From Jeongeupia wiesaeckerbachi (GTDB lineage: Bacteria > Pseudomonadota > Gammaproteobacteria > Burkholderiales > Chitinibacteraceae): 64,000 bases of DNA. The position numbers and the translations under genes were made by a program. This document shows positions 43,299 through 53,596 of this stretch, in pieces. The notes under the pieces were generated by a model, which made no database searches, was not told the origin of the DNA, and saw nothing but the letters and a program-made list of their open reading frames with translations. The DNA lies in contig NZ_CP136946.1 in the NCBI RefSeq assembly GCF_050916355.1, forward strand, positions 1,364,001-1,428,000, in the 5' to 3' direction. Each line of letters opens with the position of its first letter. Positions within the stretch are counted from its first letter, which is position 1.

Positions 43299-44069
43299 AT
43301 GAGTGTAGCGACGACTTTCGCGCGTCGTCTGGCGCCATGGGCTGTGCCGGCGCTGCTGTTGCTGGCGTGGCAGTGGTTCGCCAGCCACGGCGTGCTCACG
43401 AGCCGCATCCTGCCGGCGCCGAGTGCGGTCTTCGACGCGGCGGTGCGGCTGGTCGAATCGGGCGAGCTGTGGGCGCACCTGAAGGTGAGCTTCTGGCGCG
43501 CCGCGGTCGGCTTCGGCATCGGCGGCGGCCTCGGCCTGCTGCTCGGGCTGATCACCGGCCTGTCGCGCCGCGGCGAGCTGCTGCTCGATACCACGGTGCA
43601 GATGGTCCGCAACATCCCGCCGCTGGCGCTGATCCCGCTGGTGATCCTGTGGTTCGGCATCGACGAAGCGGCGAAGCTGTTCCTGGTCGCCTTCGGCACG
43701 CTGTTTCCGGTCTACATCAACACCTATCACGGCATCCGCTCGGTCGACACCGGCCTGGTCGAGATGGCCAGAAGCTACGGCCTGCGCGGCTGGCCGCTAT
43801 TCCGCGACGTGATCCTGCCCGGCGCCTTGCCGAGCATTCTGGTCGGCGTGCGCTTTGCGCTCGGCTTTGCGTGGATTCTGCTGATCGTCGCCGAAACGAT
43901 CTCGGCGAGTTCGGGCATCGGCTATCTGGCGATGAACGCCCGCGAGTTCCTGCAGACCGATGTGGTGGTGCTGGCGATCCTGCTGTACGCGGTGCTGGGC
44001 AAGGGTAGCGATGTGGCGGCGAGGGGGCTGGAGCGGGTCTGGTTGAGGTGGCATCCGGCGTATCAGTGA
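43299..44069 (+). CDS. ssuC: Aliphatic sulfonate ABC transporter permease
   Basis: Inner-membrane channel of 256 residues with about six helices. The EAA loop region reads EMARSYGLRGWPLFRDVILP and the preceding GIDEAAKLFLVAFGTLFPVY is typical of SsuC/TauC. It starts 12 bp after ssuD. Its stop is followed by an R1 repeat of about 500 bp that separates it from ssuB. Confidence 0.95.
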   Translation: MSVATTFARRLAPWAVPALLLLAWQWFASHGVLTSRILPAPSAVFDAAVRLVESGELWAHLKVSFWRAAVGFGIGGGLGLLLGLITGLSRRGELLLDTTVQMVRNIPPLALIPLVILWFGIDEAAKLFLVAFGTLFPVYINTYHGIRSVDTGLVEMARSYGLRGWPLFRDVILPGALPSILVGVRFALGFAWILLIVAETISASSGIGYLAMNAREFLQTDVVVLAILLYAVLGKGSDVAARGLERVWLRWHPAYQ

Positions 44070-44089
44070 TGCGGATGTTGCGAGATTGC

Positions 44090-44600
44090 ATGCGGTAAGC
44101 GCCTGCGGCGCTGGCATCTGGATTGCCGGTTTCGCCCGGCGGACGAGGTACTTTCTTTTGCTTCGCCAAAAGAAAGTACCCAAAGAAAAGGCGACCCCGC
44201 ATCCGCGCCCGCTTCGCGGGTGCCCTGCGCTGCGCGCCGAACGCGGCGGGGTCCTGAACTCGCCCTGCGGGCTCAAACAGCCAGGCCCCGAAACCCCGCG
44301 TCCGGCTGTGCTGCTCGGCGCTTCTGAGGGGCCCGGGGTGGTGTGCAACGGACAGTGAACAAACACGCGGCAAACCGGTTGCGGATAACAGTGCGCCGCT
44401 TTTCATCCCGTTCGCCAGCGCCGAGGAGTGGAGCGAGACAAGTGATTCTATCGCTTGGCTCGCGACCGATCGAGGGCAGCCCGGAGGGCCGTAGGGCGCG
44501 GGTCGCCTTTCTTTGGATACTTTCTTTGGCGAAGCAAAGAAAGTATCCCGTCCGCGCGGCGGAACGCGCATTCAAACACTGCGCCGCAGGCGCTAACAAA
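44090..44600 (+). repeat. R1 intergenic repeat, copy C (full length, inverted arms)
   Basis: About 510 bp with inverted ends, GTAAGCGCCTGCGGCGC at left and GCGCCGCAGGCGCTAAC at right. Each arm contains an A/T hairpin: GGTACTTTCTTTTG/CAAAAGAAAGTACC at about 44146-44180 and GGATACTTTCTTTG/CAAAGAAAGTATCC at about 44514-44549. AAAGAAAAGGCGACC lies inward on the left and its inverse GGTCGCCTTTCTTT on the right. It sits between ssuC and ssuB, breaking an operon that is normally tight. No gene is supported in it. Confidence 0.85.
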
Positions 44601-44648
44601 TGAATTGATTTGAAGGTTGCAACAGATGCCGCGACCAAGGAGCACACC

Positions 44649-45452
44649 ATGACCACCCCCCACCTCGAACCCGCCCTCGGCGTCGCGCTGACCATCCGCG
44701 GTTTGAGCCGCCGTTACGGCGAGCAGACCGTGCTCGACCACCTCGACCTCGACATCCGTGCCGGCGAATTCGTCGCCGTCGTCGGCCGTTCGGGTTGCGG
44801 TAAGTCGACCTTGCTGCGGCTGCTGGCCGGGCTCGATAAGCCGACATCGGGCGATGTGCGGGCCGACGGCAGTCCGCTCGACACCGGCCATTTCGATACC
44901 CGGCTGATGTTTCAGGACGCGCGGTTGCTGCCGTGGAAAACCGTGCTGGCCAATGTCGGCCTCGGCCTCAAGGGCAACTGGCAGCCAAGGGCGCATGCCG
45001 CGCTGGCCGAAGTCGGCTTGTCCGAGCACGCCGGCAAGTGGCCGAGCCAGTTGTCGGGTGGCCAGCGCCAGCGGGTGGCGCTGGCGCGGGCGCTGATCCA
45101 CGAACCGCAACTCTTGTTACTCGATGAACCGCTCGGCGCGCTCGATGCACTCACGCGGATCGAGATGCAGCAGCTGATCGAGCGGCTGTGGCGCCAGCAC
45201 GGCTTTACCGTGCTGCTGGTGACGCACGATGTCGAAGAGGCGGTGGCGATTGCCGACCGGGTGCTGCTGGTCGAACAGGGCCGGGTCGGCCTCGATCTGG
45301 ACGTGCCGCTGGCGCGGCCACGCCGGCGCGGCGACGTGCACTTCGCCTTGCTGCAGGAGCGGCTGTTGGCGCGCGTGCTGCAACAGCCCGATGCACCGCA
45401 GCCCGAGCCGCTGCCGCCGATCGCGCCAAGCGCCTTGCGCTGGGCCTTGTAA
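44649..45452 (+). CDS. ssuB: Aliphatic sulfonate ABC transporter ATP-binding protein
   Basis: ATPase of the sulfonate importer, 267 residues. Walker A GRSGCGKST (46-54), Q-loop LMFQDARLLPWKTVL (the SsuB/TauB form), signature LSGGQRQRVALARAL, Walker B LLLDEPLGALD, H-loop VTHDVEEAV. The ATG follows AAGGAGCACACC. It lies downstream of the R1 repeat but stays collinear with ssuC. Confidence 0.95.
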   Translation: MTTPHLEPALGVALTIRGLSRRYGEQTVLDHLDLDIRAGEFVAVVGRSGCGKSTLLRLLAGLDKPTSGDVRADGSPLDTGHFDTRLMFQDARLLPWKTVLANVGLGLKGNWQPRAHAALAEVGLSEHAGKWPSQLSGGQRQRVALARALIHEPQLLLLDEPLGALDALTRIEMQQLIERLWRQHGFTVLLVTHDVEEAVAIADRVLLVEQGRVGLDLDVPLARPRRRGDVHFALLQERLLARVLQQPDAPQPEPLPPIAPSALRWAL

Positions 45453-45560
45453 GGCTGACTAGATTTTTTGATATTTTGGAATAAAAAACAAAAATCAAAT
45501 TACTTTGGGCGATATTGGTGCCGGGTTAATCTGGTGTTGCCAACCCAACAGGAGAACATC

Positions 45561-45776
45561 ATGAGCATCCAGTCGATCAACGTACGCAACCAGTTCCGCG
45601 GCACCGTGCGCGAAATCATCGAAGGCCCGGTGCTGTCGGAAGTCGATGTCGCCACGCCGGCCGGCATCGTTACCTCGGTGATCACCACCCGTTCGGTCAA
45701 GGAACTCAAGCTCGCGCCGGGCAGCGAGGTCATCGCCTTCGTCAAGGCGACCGAAGTCTCGATCGCGACGCTGTAA
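45561..45776 (+). CDS. ssuF: Molbindin-like TOBE protein of the ssu cluster
   Basis: A 71-residue single TOBE domain: NQFRGTVREIIEGPVLSEVD, then TSVITTRSVKELKLAPGSEV and FVKATEVSIATL. This matches the oxyanion-binding molbindin fold. A homologue, SsuF, ends the Pseudomonas ssuEADCBF operon and is needed for sulfonate use. AGGAGAACATC precedes the ATG. An A/T-rich 100-bp spacer before it may carry its own promoter. Confidence 0.9.
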   Translation: MSIQSINVRNQFRGTVREIIEGPVLSEVDVATPAGIVTSVITTRSVKELKLAPGSEVIAFVKATEVSIATL

Positions 45777-45860
45777 ATACCGGATGGCGGCTGTTCATCA
45801 CAGCGGTGCCGCACGAACACCGCAGGACAGCCGTCTCAAATAATAGGGAGATCCAACAAG

Positions 45861-46961
45861 ATGAAACGCACCATTCTTTCGGCTTTGCTCGCCACCACTT
45901 TCCTGAGCGCCGGCGCGGCGTATGCCGAAGTTACCGTTTACGGCTCGATCCGCGAGTCGCTCGAATATGACCAGCTGGACGACGCCGGTGGCAAGAACTA
46001 CCAAGGCGAAGTGCAGCTGATCGACCAGTCGTCCCGCCTCGGCTTCAAGGGTTCGGACCAGCTCGACATTGGCGGCAAGGTGATCTGGCAGATCGAATCG
46101 GCGATCAAGACCTCGGGCAACGGCGGCACCGGCAACACCACCTGGGGCGGCCGCAACACCTTCGGCGGCTGGCAAGGCGATTGGGGTACCCTGCGCTTCG
46201 GTAACTACGACAGCGCCTACAAGACCCTGCTGACGTCGTCGGACCTGTCGAGCATCTTCGACAACTTCGCCGATACCGCCGACTTCAAGGGCAAGGGCAC
46301 CGTGTACGCCCAGCTCAACAGCCGTCTGCAGAACTCGGTCAGCTATGACTCGCCGAAATTCGGCGGCTTCCAGGTCCGCGGCTCGTACGGCCTCGACCAA
46401 GGCGCTGAAACCGGCAACAACTCGCCGATCTACGCCGTGTCGGCACTGTACAGCGGCTACGGCTTCGTCGGCGGCCTGGGTGGCTATTACGCCGAGAACC
46501 GCACCTTCTCGCAAGCGAGCGGTGCCGCCAACGCCGACAAGACGGTGACCACGATCACCGACGGCGCGTCGACCTGGGCAACCAACCTGGCACTGGGCTA
46601 CAAGTTCGACTTCGGTCTGCAACTGGGCGCCGGCTGGGAACACGTCGACAGCGATGACGGCAAGACCGGCAGCGACTGGGAAAACTACGCGGTGGCCGGT
46701 AACTACAAGTTCGGCCAGTTCGAAGTCCAGGGTGCATACGCCTGGTCGGACGAGCTGCTCGGTCAAGCCGACAACAGCGGCGCACAAGCCTCGCTGGGTC
46801 TGGTGTACTACGCGACCAAGCAAACCCGCTTCTACACCTACCTCGTGAACGTCGATAACGACGGCAAGGGGAAGTTCCAGAACAACTCGGGCTCGCTCAA
46901 GCCGGATTACGTCGATCAGGACGGCTTCGCGCTCTCGCTGGGTCTGCGCACCGACTTCTAA
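45861..46961 (+). CDS. General porin (Neisseria/beta-proteobacterial type)
   Basis: Outer-membrane 16-strand trimeric porin of 366 residues. Signal peptide 1-22 (cleavage after AAYA), then EVTVYGSIRESLEYDQ, the usual first strand. SRLGFKGSDQLDIGGKVIWQ and WGGRNTFGGWQGDWGTLRFG are the classic porin motifs. The C-terminus ends LGLRTDF with the terminal Phe needed for BAM assembly. Strong terminator downstream. It lies after ssuF and may be induced by sulfur limitation, but it has its own leader. Confidence 0.95.
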   Translation: MKRTILSALLATTFLSAGAAYAEVTVYGSIRESLEYDQLDDAGGKNYQGEVQLIDQSSRLGFKGSDQLDIGGKVIWQIESAIKTSGNGGTGNTTWGGRNTFGGWQGDWGTLRFGNYDSAYKTLLTSSDLSSIFDNFADTADFKGKGTVYAQLNSRLQNSVSYDSPKFGGFQVRGSYGLDQGAETGNNSPIYAVSALYSGYGFVGGLGGYYAENRTFSQASGAANADKTVTTITDGASTWATNLALGYKFDFGLQLGAGWEHVDSDDGKTGSDWENYAVAGNYKFGQFEVQGAYAWSDELLGQADNSGAQASLGLVYYATKQTRFYTYLVNVDNDGKGKFQNNSGSLKPDYVDQDGFALSLGLRTDF

Positions 46962-46987
46962 GCAGTACGCACGTAAACATAGGTCTC

Positions 46988-47018
46988 AAACCGGGCACGG
47001 TGTGCCCGGTTTTTTTTA
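46988..47018 (+). terminator. Rho-independent terminator after the porin
   Basis: Stem CCGGGCAC/GTGCCCGG with a GGT loop and an eight-T tail. It overlaps the stop codon of the convergent TPR gene by a few bases. Confidence 0.92.
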
Positions 47019-48083
47019 TTGGTGCGCGGTCAGTCCGAGCCGGATTGCCTGGACGCGGCTGCGGGTTTCCAGCGCGCCAAGCCGGGTCAACTGGGTGCGG
47101 TTCCAGCGGACCGGCGCGTCGGGCCTTGCCACGTCGAGCACCTCGAGTTCGCGTAGCCAGGCCAGCGCCGCGGCCATGTCGTCGCTTGCGCGAGCCAGCG
47201 CCGCCAGACGGCGAAGCAATTGCTGGTGCAGCGCGATCAGGCCGGCGCCCTGGACCAGCAGCCTCGCGGCCCGATAGCACTCGCCGGCGTGAGTCGGTTG
47301 TGCGGCGGCTTCGTGTGCCTGGCCGAGCGCAAACCAGCTGTGCGCCTCGCCCCAGACGCTGTGGTTGTCCGCATGCGCGGTGCGGGCTTGCGCCAGCGCC
47401 GACAGCGCGGCGTCGAAGTCGCCATTGGCGAGGTAGACGAGCCCGCGGTAGTAGGGGACTTCGGCGGCCCAGACGCGGTTGCTCACCTTGGTCTGCAGCA
47501 GCGCGTCGGCCTCGGCCAGCGCCGCCAGGGCGCGATCGCCCTGCCGCAGCCGGTAGGCGTCGCCGCCGACATTGATCAGCGCTTCACAGCTCAGCCGGTC
47601 GTGGCCGAGTGGTCGCGCCAGCGTCAGCGCCAGCTCGTGGTAACGCAGTGCGCCGGCATGATCGCCGAGCGCAACACAGGCCTGGCCGACGCCGAGGCAG
47701 ACGCGGGCGCAGTGGTCGCCATCGCCGTTATCGTGTGCCAGCTCCAGACACTGCGACCAGGTGTCGAGCGCCGAGGCGATTTCGCCGGCGGCGTAGCGGG
47801 CGCGGCCGTATTCGATCAGAGCCTCGATCCGGCCGCGGGTGTGGCCGGCCGCGGCGAAACACGCGGCGGCGTCGCGGAAGGCCTGCTGCGCCGTGCGCAG
47901 CCGTCCGACGTGCTGCCATGCGTGGCCGAGCGTGACCATGGCCAGCGCTTCGAGTCGTGCATCGCCGACCGCGCGCGCGCGCGCCAGCAGCGGTTCGACG
48001 TCGGCGGGCGGCGGCGGTGAGCCGTTCTCGGCGTCGATGGCGATCGGCTCGAGTACGGCGAGCAGGGCGTGGCGTTCGTTCAT
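47016..48083 (-). CDS. TPR-repeat protein
   Basis: A 355-residue all-helical protein built of about eight TPR-like hairpins, for example ALAMVTLGHAWQHVGRLRTA, ARVCLGVGQACVALGDHAGA and VPYYRGLVYLANGDFDAALS. No signal peptide and no enzyme domain, so a cytoplasmic protein-protein adaptor is likely. Its ATG overlaps the stop of the upstream TPR-GGDEF gene (ATGA, 48080-48083), so the pair probably works together. Confidence 0.82.
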   Translation of the reverse strand: MNERHALLAVLEPIAIDAENGSPPPPADVEPLLARARAVGDARLEALAMVTLGHAWQHVGRLRTAQQAFRDAAACFAAAGHTRGRIEALIEYGRARYAAGEIASALDTWSQCLELAHDNGDGDHCARVCLGVGQACVALGDHAGALRYHELALTLARPLGHDRLSCEALINVGGDAYRLRQGDRALAALAEADALLQTKVSNRVWAAEVPYYRGLVYLANGDFDAALSALAQARTAHADNHSVWGEAHSWFALGQAHEAAAQPTHAGECYRAARLLVQGAGLIALHQQLLRRLAALARASDDMAAALAWLRELEVLDVARPDAPVRWNRTQLTRLGALETRSRVQAIRLGLTAHQ

Positions 48084-49567
48084 GCCGGGACTCCTTCACT
48101 GCTGCTGACGCGGTTGCCGCCGTCGCGCTGGGCCAGATAGCGCGCCAGATCGGCGCGGAACAGCAGAATGTCGGCCGAGTCGCCGGGCTGGCAGCTGGCG
48201 GCGCCGATGCTGACGCTGACCGAGAGCGCCGGGTGCAGGGCGGCCCAGTCGAAATGCGCGATGGCGCGGCGGATCGATTCGGCAGTGTTGAGGGCGGCGG
48301 TGGCGTCGGTGGCTGGCAGCGCCAGCAGGAATTCGTCGTCGCCGATCCGTGCCAGCAGATCGCCGGGCTGGCGGTCGAGCCGGAGCAGGGCGGCCACGGT
48401 GCGCAGCACGTCGTCGCCGAGGTGCCGGGCGCGTTGTGCGCGGATGTCGCCGAAGCGGTCGATCGAGACCTGCAGCAGGCTGAGCGGTGCGCCTGCGCCG
48501 GCGTTATCGACCAGGGCCGGCAGCCGCGTGTGCAGCGCGGCACGGCTCAGCCCGCCGGTCAGGCCATCCTGTTCGGTTTCCTGTGCGGTCTGATCGCGCA
48601 GCTGCGCCAGCTCGAGCCGGGAGGCGAGCAACTGCAACCGCATGGCCACGGTGCCGATCCGGCGGCTAGACGCCGGCAGCTGCTGCGGCGCCGGTGCCAG
48701 CGCCGCTTCGAGATGGGTGACGGCGCGGGCCAGTTCGCCCTGGGTTTCGAAGAGCCCGGCGAGTTGCAGATGTTGTGCGCGATCGAGCCGGATCGGGTCG
48801 AGTTCGGCGGCCAGCGCCGCGGCGCGGATGCGCGCCTGCGGATCGTCGCCGAGTGCGCTCAGTTGCAGCCGGCAGCGCAATTCGCCGAGGCCGGCGCCGT
48901 CGGCGAGGTAGCGATGCGCGGCGAGCGCATAGTGATGACAGGCCCGCACCGGACGGCCAGCCACGGCCAGCAGCACGGCAATCTGTTCGTTGGCTCGGGC
49001 GTCGCCGAGCGTTGCCAGCGCCGGTTCGGACATCGCCTGGTCGAGCATGCGATTGGCGTCGCTGTGTTCGCCCAGCGCGAACAGGTCGGCGGCCACCGCC
49101 AGCGTCGACTGTGCCTGCAGCGTCGCATCGCGGCTGGCGCGTGCCAGATCGGCGGCGTGCAGGTCGAGCCGCAGGGCCATCGCGGCGTCACCGTGCTCAC
49201 GGCCGAGCGTGGCGAGTTCGAGCCACAGCGAGGTCGCCAGTCGTGACTGGCCGTTGGCCAGCGCGGCGTCGAGCGCGCTCATCCAGGCTTCGACCGCCTG
49301 CGGTAGCAGTGCCTCGAGCAGCAGGCTCAGCCCCAGCCACAGTCCGATTTCGGCAAGATGCTCGGTCTTCATGACCGGTAACAGCGCGCGCAAGGTGCCG
49401 CTGTCGGGGTGTTCGCGTGCGATGGACGCTTGCGCGGCAGCAAGCTGCGAGCGCCAATCGGCGGGAGCAATGGGGGCGGAAGGCATGATGGGCGCAGCGA
49501 AGAGCAAGGTTGTCATCGTGCCAAGCAGCGCTGCCGAGATCAAGCTTGCTGACAGCGGGCGTAGCAT
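48080..49567 (-). CDS. TPR-GGDEF protein with variant active-site motif
   Basis: A 495-residue protein. A hydrophobic N-terminal stretch (5-30) is followed by about 280 residues of TPR-like helices, then a GGDEF domain (about 340-490: TEQDGLTGGLSRAALHTRLP). The active site reads RIGDDEFLL, where GGDEF is usual, so Gly2 is Asp. No second membrane helix separates TPR and GGDEF. If the N-terminus is an export signal, the cyclase would be outside the cytosol with no GTP; a start at Met28 would make it cytoplasmic. Coupled to the TPR gene downstream. Activity uncertain. Confidence 0.8.
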   Translation of the reverse strand: MLRPLSASLISAALLGTMTTLLFAAPIMPSAPIAPADWRSQLAAAQASIAREHPDSGTLRALLPVMKTEHLAEIGLWLGLSLLLEALLPQAVEAWMSALDAALANGQSRLATSLWLELATLGREHGDAAMALRLDLHAADLARASRDATLQAQSTLAVAADLFALGEHSDANRMLDQAMSEPALATLGDARANEQIAVLLAVAGRPVRACHHYALAAHRYLADGAGLGELRCRLQLSALGDDPQARIRAAALAAELDPIRLDRAQHLQLAGLFETQGELARAVTHLEAALAPAPQQLPASSRRIGTVAMRLQLLASRLELAQLRDQTAQETEQDGLTGGLSRAALHTRLPALVDNAGAGAPLSLLQVSIDRFGDIRAQRARHLGDDVLRTVAALLRLDRQPGDLLARIGDDEFLLALPATDATAALNTAESIRRAIAHFDWAALHPALSVSVSIGAASCQPGDSADILLFRADLARYLAQRDGGNRVSSSEGVPA

Positions 49568-49711
49568 TCCGTTGGCGGGGCGTCATGATGTTGGCATGCC
49601 GAGATTTGCATATTCCATAAGCCGCGTTATTGCTTAACCGATTATTCTTTGATGGCATATGGATGTCGGGTGATAATCGGCGATCAAATCGACTGTCCAA
49701 CGGACCCGACC

Positions 49712-50713
49712 ATGCGCAAACTGATCCCCGCCTTGCTGATTTCCGTATTTGCCGCCGCTCCGGCGCTGGCCGATGTGACCTTGCTGAACGTGTCGTACGA
49801 CGTAATGCGCGACTTCTACAAGGATTACAACCCGGTCTTCGCCAAGTACTACCAGGCCAAGGCGGGCGAGAAGGTGACGATCCAGCAATCGCACGGCGGT
49901 TCGAGCAAGCAGGCGCGCTCGGTGATCGACGGCCTCGAGGCCGATGTGGTGACGATGAACCAGAGCACCGACATCGACGCCATCGTCGACAAGGGCCGGC
50001 AAATCAACGCTGGCTGGGAAAAGAAGTTCCCGAACGAAGCCGCGCCGTTCAGCTCCCTGCAGGTGCTGATCGTCCGCAAGGGCAATCCGAAGGGCATCAA
50101 GGACTGGAACGATCTGGTCAAGCCGGGCGTGCAGGTGATCGTGCCGAATCCGAAGACCTCGGGCAACGGCCGCTATACCTTCCTCGCCGCATGGGGCTAT
50201 GCAGCGAAACAGCCGGGCGGCAACGACGCCAAGGCGCGCGACTTCGTCACCGGCGTGTTCAAGAACGTCCCGGTGCTCGACGCCGGCGGCCGCGCGGCGA
50301 CGACGACCTTCATGCAGCGCAATATCGGCGACGTGCTGGTGACCTTCGAGAACGAGGCCGAGATGATCGCGCGTGAATTCGGCCGTGGCGGTTTCGAGGT
50401 GGTGTATCCGAGCGTGTCGATCGATGCCGACCTGCCGGTCGCCGTGGTCGACAAGGTCGTCGACAAGAAGGGCACGCGCAAGGCCGCCGAGGAATACCTC
50501 AAGTATCTGTGGAGCCCGGAAGGCCAGACCGTGGCGGCGCAGAACTACCTGCGTCCGCGTGATCCGGCTGTGGCCGCCAAGTTCGCCAAGCAGTTCCCGG
50601 CGGTGAAACTGTTCGGCATCGATGAGTTCGGTGGCTGGAAGGTCGCGCAGAAGAAGTACTTCGACGACGGCGGCATTTACGATCAGGTCGCCGCGTCGAT
50701 CGCCAAACGTTAA
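49712..50713 (+). CDS. sbp: Sulfate ABC transporter periplasmic binding protein (cysTWA operon)
   Basis: Periplasmic sulfate-binding protein of 333 residues, first gene of sbp-cysT-cysW-cysA. Signal peptide 1-20 (cleavage after PALA). LLNVSYDVMRDFYKDYNPVF and VPNPKTSGNGRYTFLAAWGY are the two family signatures, and QQSHGGSSKQARSVIDGLEA the sulfate-site block. ATG at 49712 with a poor ribosome site; an upstream ATG at 49649 would spoil the signal peptide. Paralogue of the Sbp at 35.6 kb. Confidence 0.95.
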   Translation: MRKLIPALLISVFAAAPALADVTLLNVSYDVMRDFYKDYNPVFAKYYQAKAGEKVTIQQSHGGSSKQARSVIDGLEADVVTMNQSTDIDAIVDKGRQINAGWEKKFPNEAAPFSSLQVLIVRKGNPKGIKDWNDLVKPGVQVIVPNPKTSGNGRYTFLAAWGYAAKQPGGNDAKARDFVTGVFKNVPVLDAGGRAATTTFMQRNIGDVLVTFENEAEMIAREFGRGGFEVVYPSVSIDADLPVAVVDKVVDKKGTRKAAEEYLKYLWSPEGQTVAAQNYLRPRDPAVAAKFAKQFPAVKLFGIDEFGGWKVAQKKYFDDGGIYDQVAASIAKR

Positions 50714-50723
50714 TCGCTGTCGG

Positions 50724-50755
50724 CGGCGCGATCTCGGGGAACCAGAATCGCGCCG
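50724..50755 (+). promoter_or_regulatory. Intercistronic hairpin between sbp and cysT
   Basis: Stem CGGCGCGAT/ATCGCGCCG (9 bp, 14-nt loop) without a T tract. Such structures often protect the binding-protein mRNA or weaken read-through so that more binding protein than permease is made. Confidence 0.55.
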
Positions 50756-50810
50756 CGTGATCCGTATCAAGGCCCAAGCCGGGCAATAACAACAACAGGG
50801 GCTGCCAGCA

Positions 50811-51644
50811 ATGGCTTTCAAACAACACAGCGTGCTGCCGGGCTTCAAGCTTTCGCTCGGCTACACGCTGCTTTATCTCTCGCTGATCGTGCTGCTGCCG
50901 CTGGCGGCGCTGATCATCAAGACCAGCAATCTCGACTGGTCGGCGTTCTGGGCCATCGTCACCGAACCGCGTGTGGTTGCCTCGTACAAGGTCACCTTCG
51001 GTACGTCCTTGCTGGCCGCTGTGATCAATCTGGTGTTCGGCCTGCTGATTGCCTGGGTGCTGGTGCGTTACCCGTTTCCGGGCAAGCGCCTGGTCGATGC
51101 GCTGGTCGATCTGCCGTTCGCGCTGCCGACGGCCGTCGCCGGCATTGCGCTGGCGACGATCTACGCGCCGAACGGCTGGATCGGCCAGTGGTTCGAGCCG
51201 CTGGGCCTGAAGATCGCCTTTACGCCGCTCGGCATCGTGCTGGCGCTGACCTTCATCACCTTGCCCTTCGTCGTCCGCACGGTACAGCCGGTGCTGCAGG
51301 ATCTGGAAAAGGAGCTTGAAGAAGCCGCCGCCAGCCTCGGGGCGACGCGTGGCCAGGTGTTCTACAAGATCATCCTGCCGACGATCCTGCCGGCCTTGCT
51401 CACCGGGTTTGCCATGGCGTTCGCGCGGGCGATCGGCGAATACGGTTCGGTGATTTTCATCGCCGGCAACATGCCTTATGTCTCGGAAATCACCCCGCTG
51501 ATGATCATTTCCAAGCTCGAGCAGTACGACTACCTCGGCGCGACGGCGATTGCCTGCGTGATGCTGGCGGTGTCGTTCGCGCTGCTGCTGGTGATCAACG
51601 GCCTGCAGTGGTGGACGGCGAAACGACTCGGACGGAGGAAATAA
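50811..51644 (+). CDS. cysT: Sulfate/thiosulfate ABC transporter permease CysT
   Basis: One of two inner-membrane permease subunits for sulfate and thiosulfate. 277 residues, about six helices. The N-terminus HSVLPGFKLSLGYTLLYLSL is typical of CysT (CysU). The EAA motif EEAAASLGATRGQVFYKIIL contacts CysA. Also AIGEYGSVIFIAGNMP. Followed 3 bp later by cysW. Confidence 0.96.
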   Translation: MAFKQHSVLPGFKLSLGYTLLYLSLIVLLPLAALIIKTSNLDWSAFWAIVTEPRVVASYKVTFGTSLLAAVINLVFGLLIAWVLVRYPFPGKRLVDALVDLPFALPTAVAGIALATIYAPNGWIGQWFEPLGLKIAFTPLGIVLALTFITLPFVVRTVQPVLQDLEKELEEAAASLGATRGQVFYKIILPTILPALLTGFAMAFARAIGEYGSVIFIAGNMPYVSEITPLMIISKLEQYDYLGATAIACVMLAVSFALLLVINGLQWWTAKRLGRRK

Positions 51645-51646
51645 TC

Positions 51647-52525
51647 ATGGCGGGTGGAGTCAATAACGCGCCGCGTTCGATCGTGACGACCGAAACGCGC
51701 CCGGTCCGCATCCTGCTGACCGGTATTGCCCTGGCGTTCATCGGCCTGTTCCTGGTCGTGCCGCTGGTGTCGGTGTTCATCGAGGCGTTCCGCCAGGGCT
51801 GGCATCTGTATCTGGCCGCGCTGGTCGAGCCCGATGCGCTGTCGGCGATCAAGCTGACCCTGATCACCGCGGCAATCGCCGTGCCGCTCAACCTCGTTTT
51901 CGGCCTGTCCGCTGCGTGGGCGATCGCCAAGTTCGAGTTCCGCGGCAAGAGCATGCTGATCACGCTGATCGACCTGCCGTTCGCGGTCTCTCCGGTCGTC
52001 GCCGGCCTGATCTACGTGCTGCTGTTCGGCGCGCAGGGCTGGTGGGGACCGTGGCTGATGGATCACGACATCAAGATCATTTTCGCCGTACCGGGCATCG
52101 TGCTGGCGACCGTGTTCGTCACCTTCCCCTTTGTCGCGCGCGAACTGATTCCGCTGATGGAAGCACAGGGCTCGGACGAGGAGCAGGCGGCGATGGTGCT
52201 CGGCGCAACCGGCTGGCAGATGTTCTGGCGCGTGACGCTGCCGAACATCAAGTGGGGCCTGCTGTACGGCGTCATCCTCGCCAATGCGCGGGCGATGGGC
52301 GAGTTCGGCGCGGTCTCGGTGGTGTCGGGCCATGTGCGCGGCGAAACCAATACCATCCCGCTGCACGTCGAGATTCTTTACAACGAATACAACTTTGTCG
52401 CCGCCTTCGCGTGCGCCTCGCTGCTGGCCTTGCTGGCGCTGGTGACGCTGGCGCTGAAATCGTGGGTTGAATGGCGTACCGAACGGCTCGCCGCTGAAGA
52501 TCGCCGTCACGCGACCGAAGAGTAA
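51647..52525 (+). CDS. cysW: Sulfate/thiosulfate ABC transporter permease CysW
   Basis: Second permease subunit, 292 residues. FGLSAAWAIAKFEFRGKSML and LPFAVSPVVAGLIYVLLFG are CysW blocks. The EAA loop reads EEQAAMVLGATGWQMFWRVT; ARAMGEFGAVSVVSGHVRGE follows. The ATG at 51647 has GGAGGAAATAATC upstream; an earlier in-frame GTG at 51608 lies inside cysT. Confidence 0.96.
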   Translation: MAGGVNNAPRSIVTTETRPVRILLTGIALAFIGLFLVVPLVSVFIEAFRQGWHLYLAALVEPDALSAIKLTLITAAIAVPLNLVFGLSAAWAIAKFEFRGKSMLITLIDLPFAVSPVVAGLIYVLLFGAQGWWGPWLMDHDIKIIFAVPGIVLATVFVTFPFVARELIPLMEAQGSDEEQAAMVLGATGWQMFWRVTLPNIKWGLLYGVILANARAMGEFGAVSVVSGHVRGETNTIPLHVEILYNEYNFVAAFACASLLALLALVTLALKSWVEWRTERLAAEDRRHATEE

Positions 52526-52538
52526 GGATCAAAGAACC

Positions 52539-53576
<1,038 letters not shown>

Positions 53577-53596
53577 TCCACGACCGCGGCACAGAA

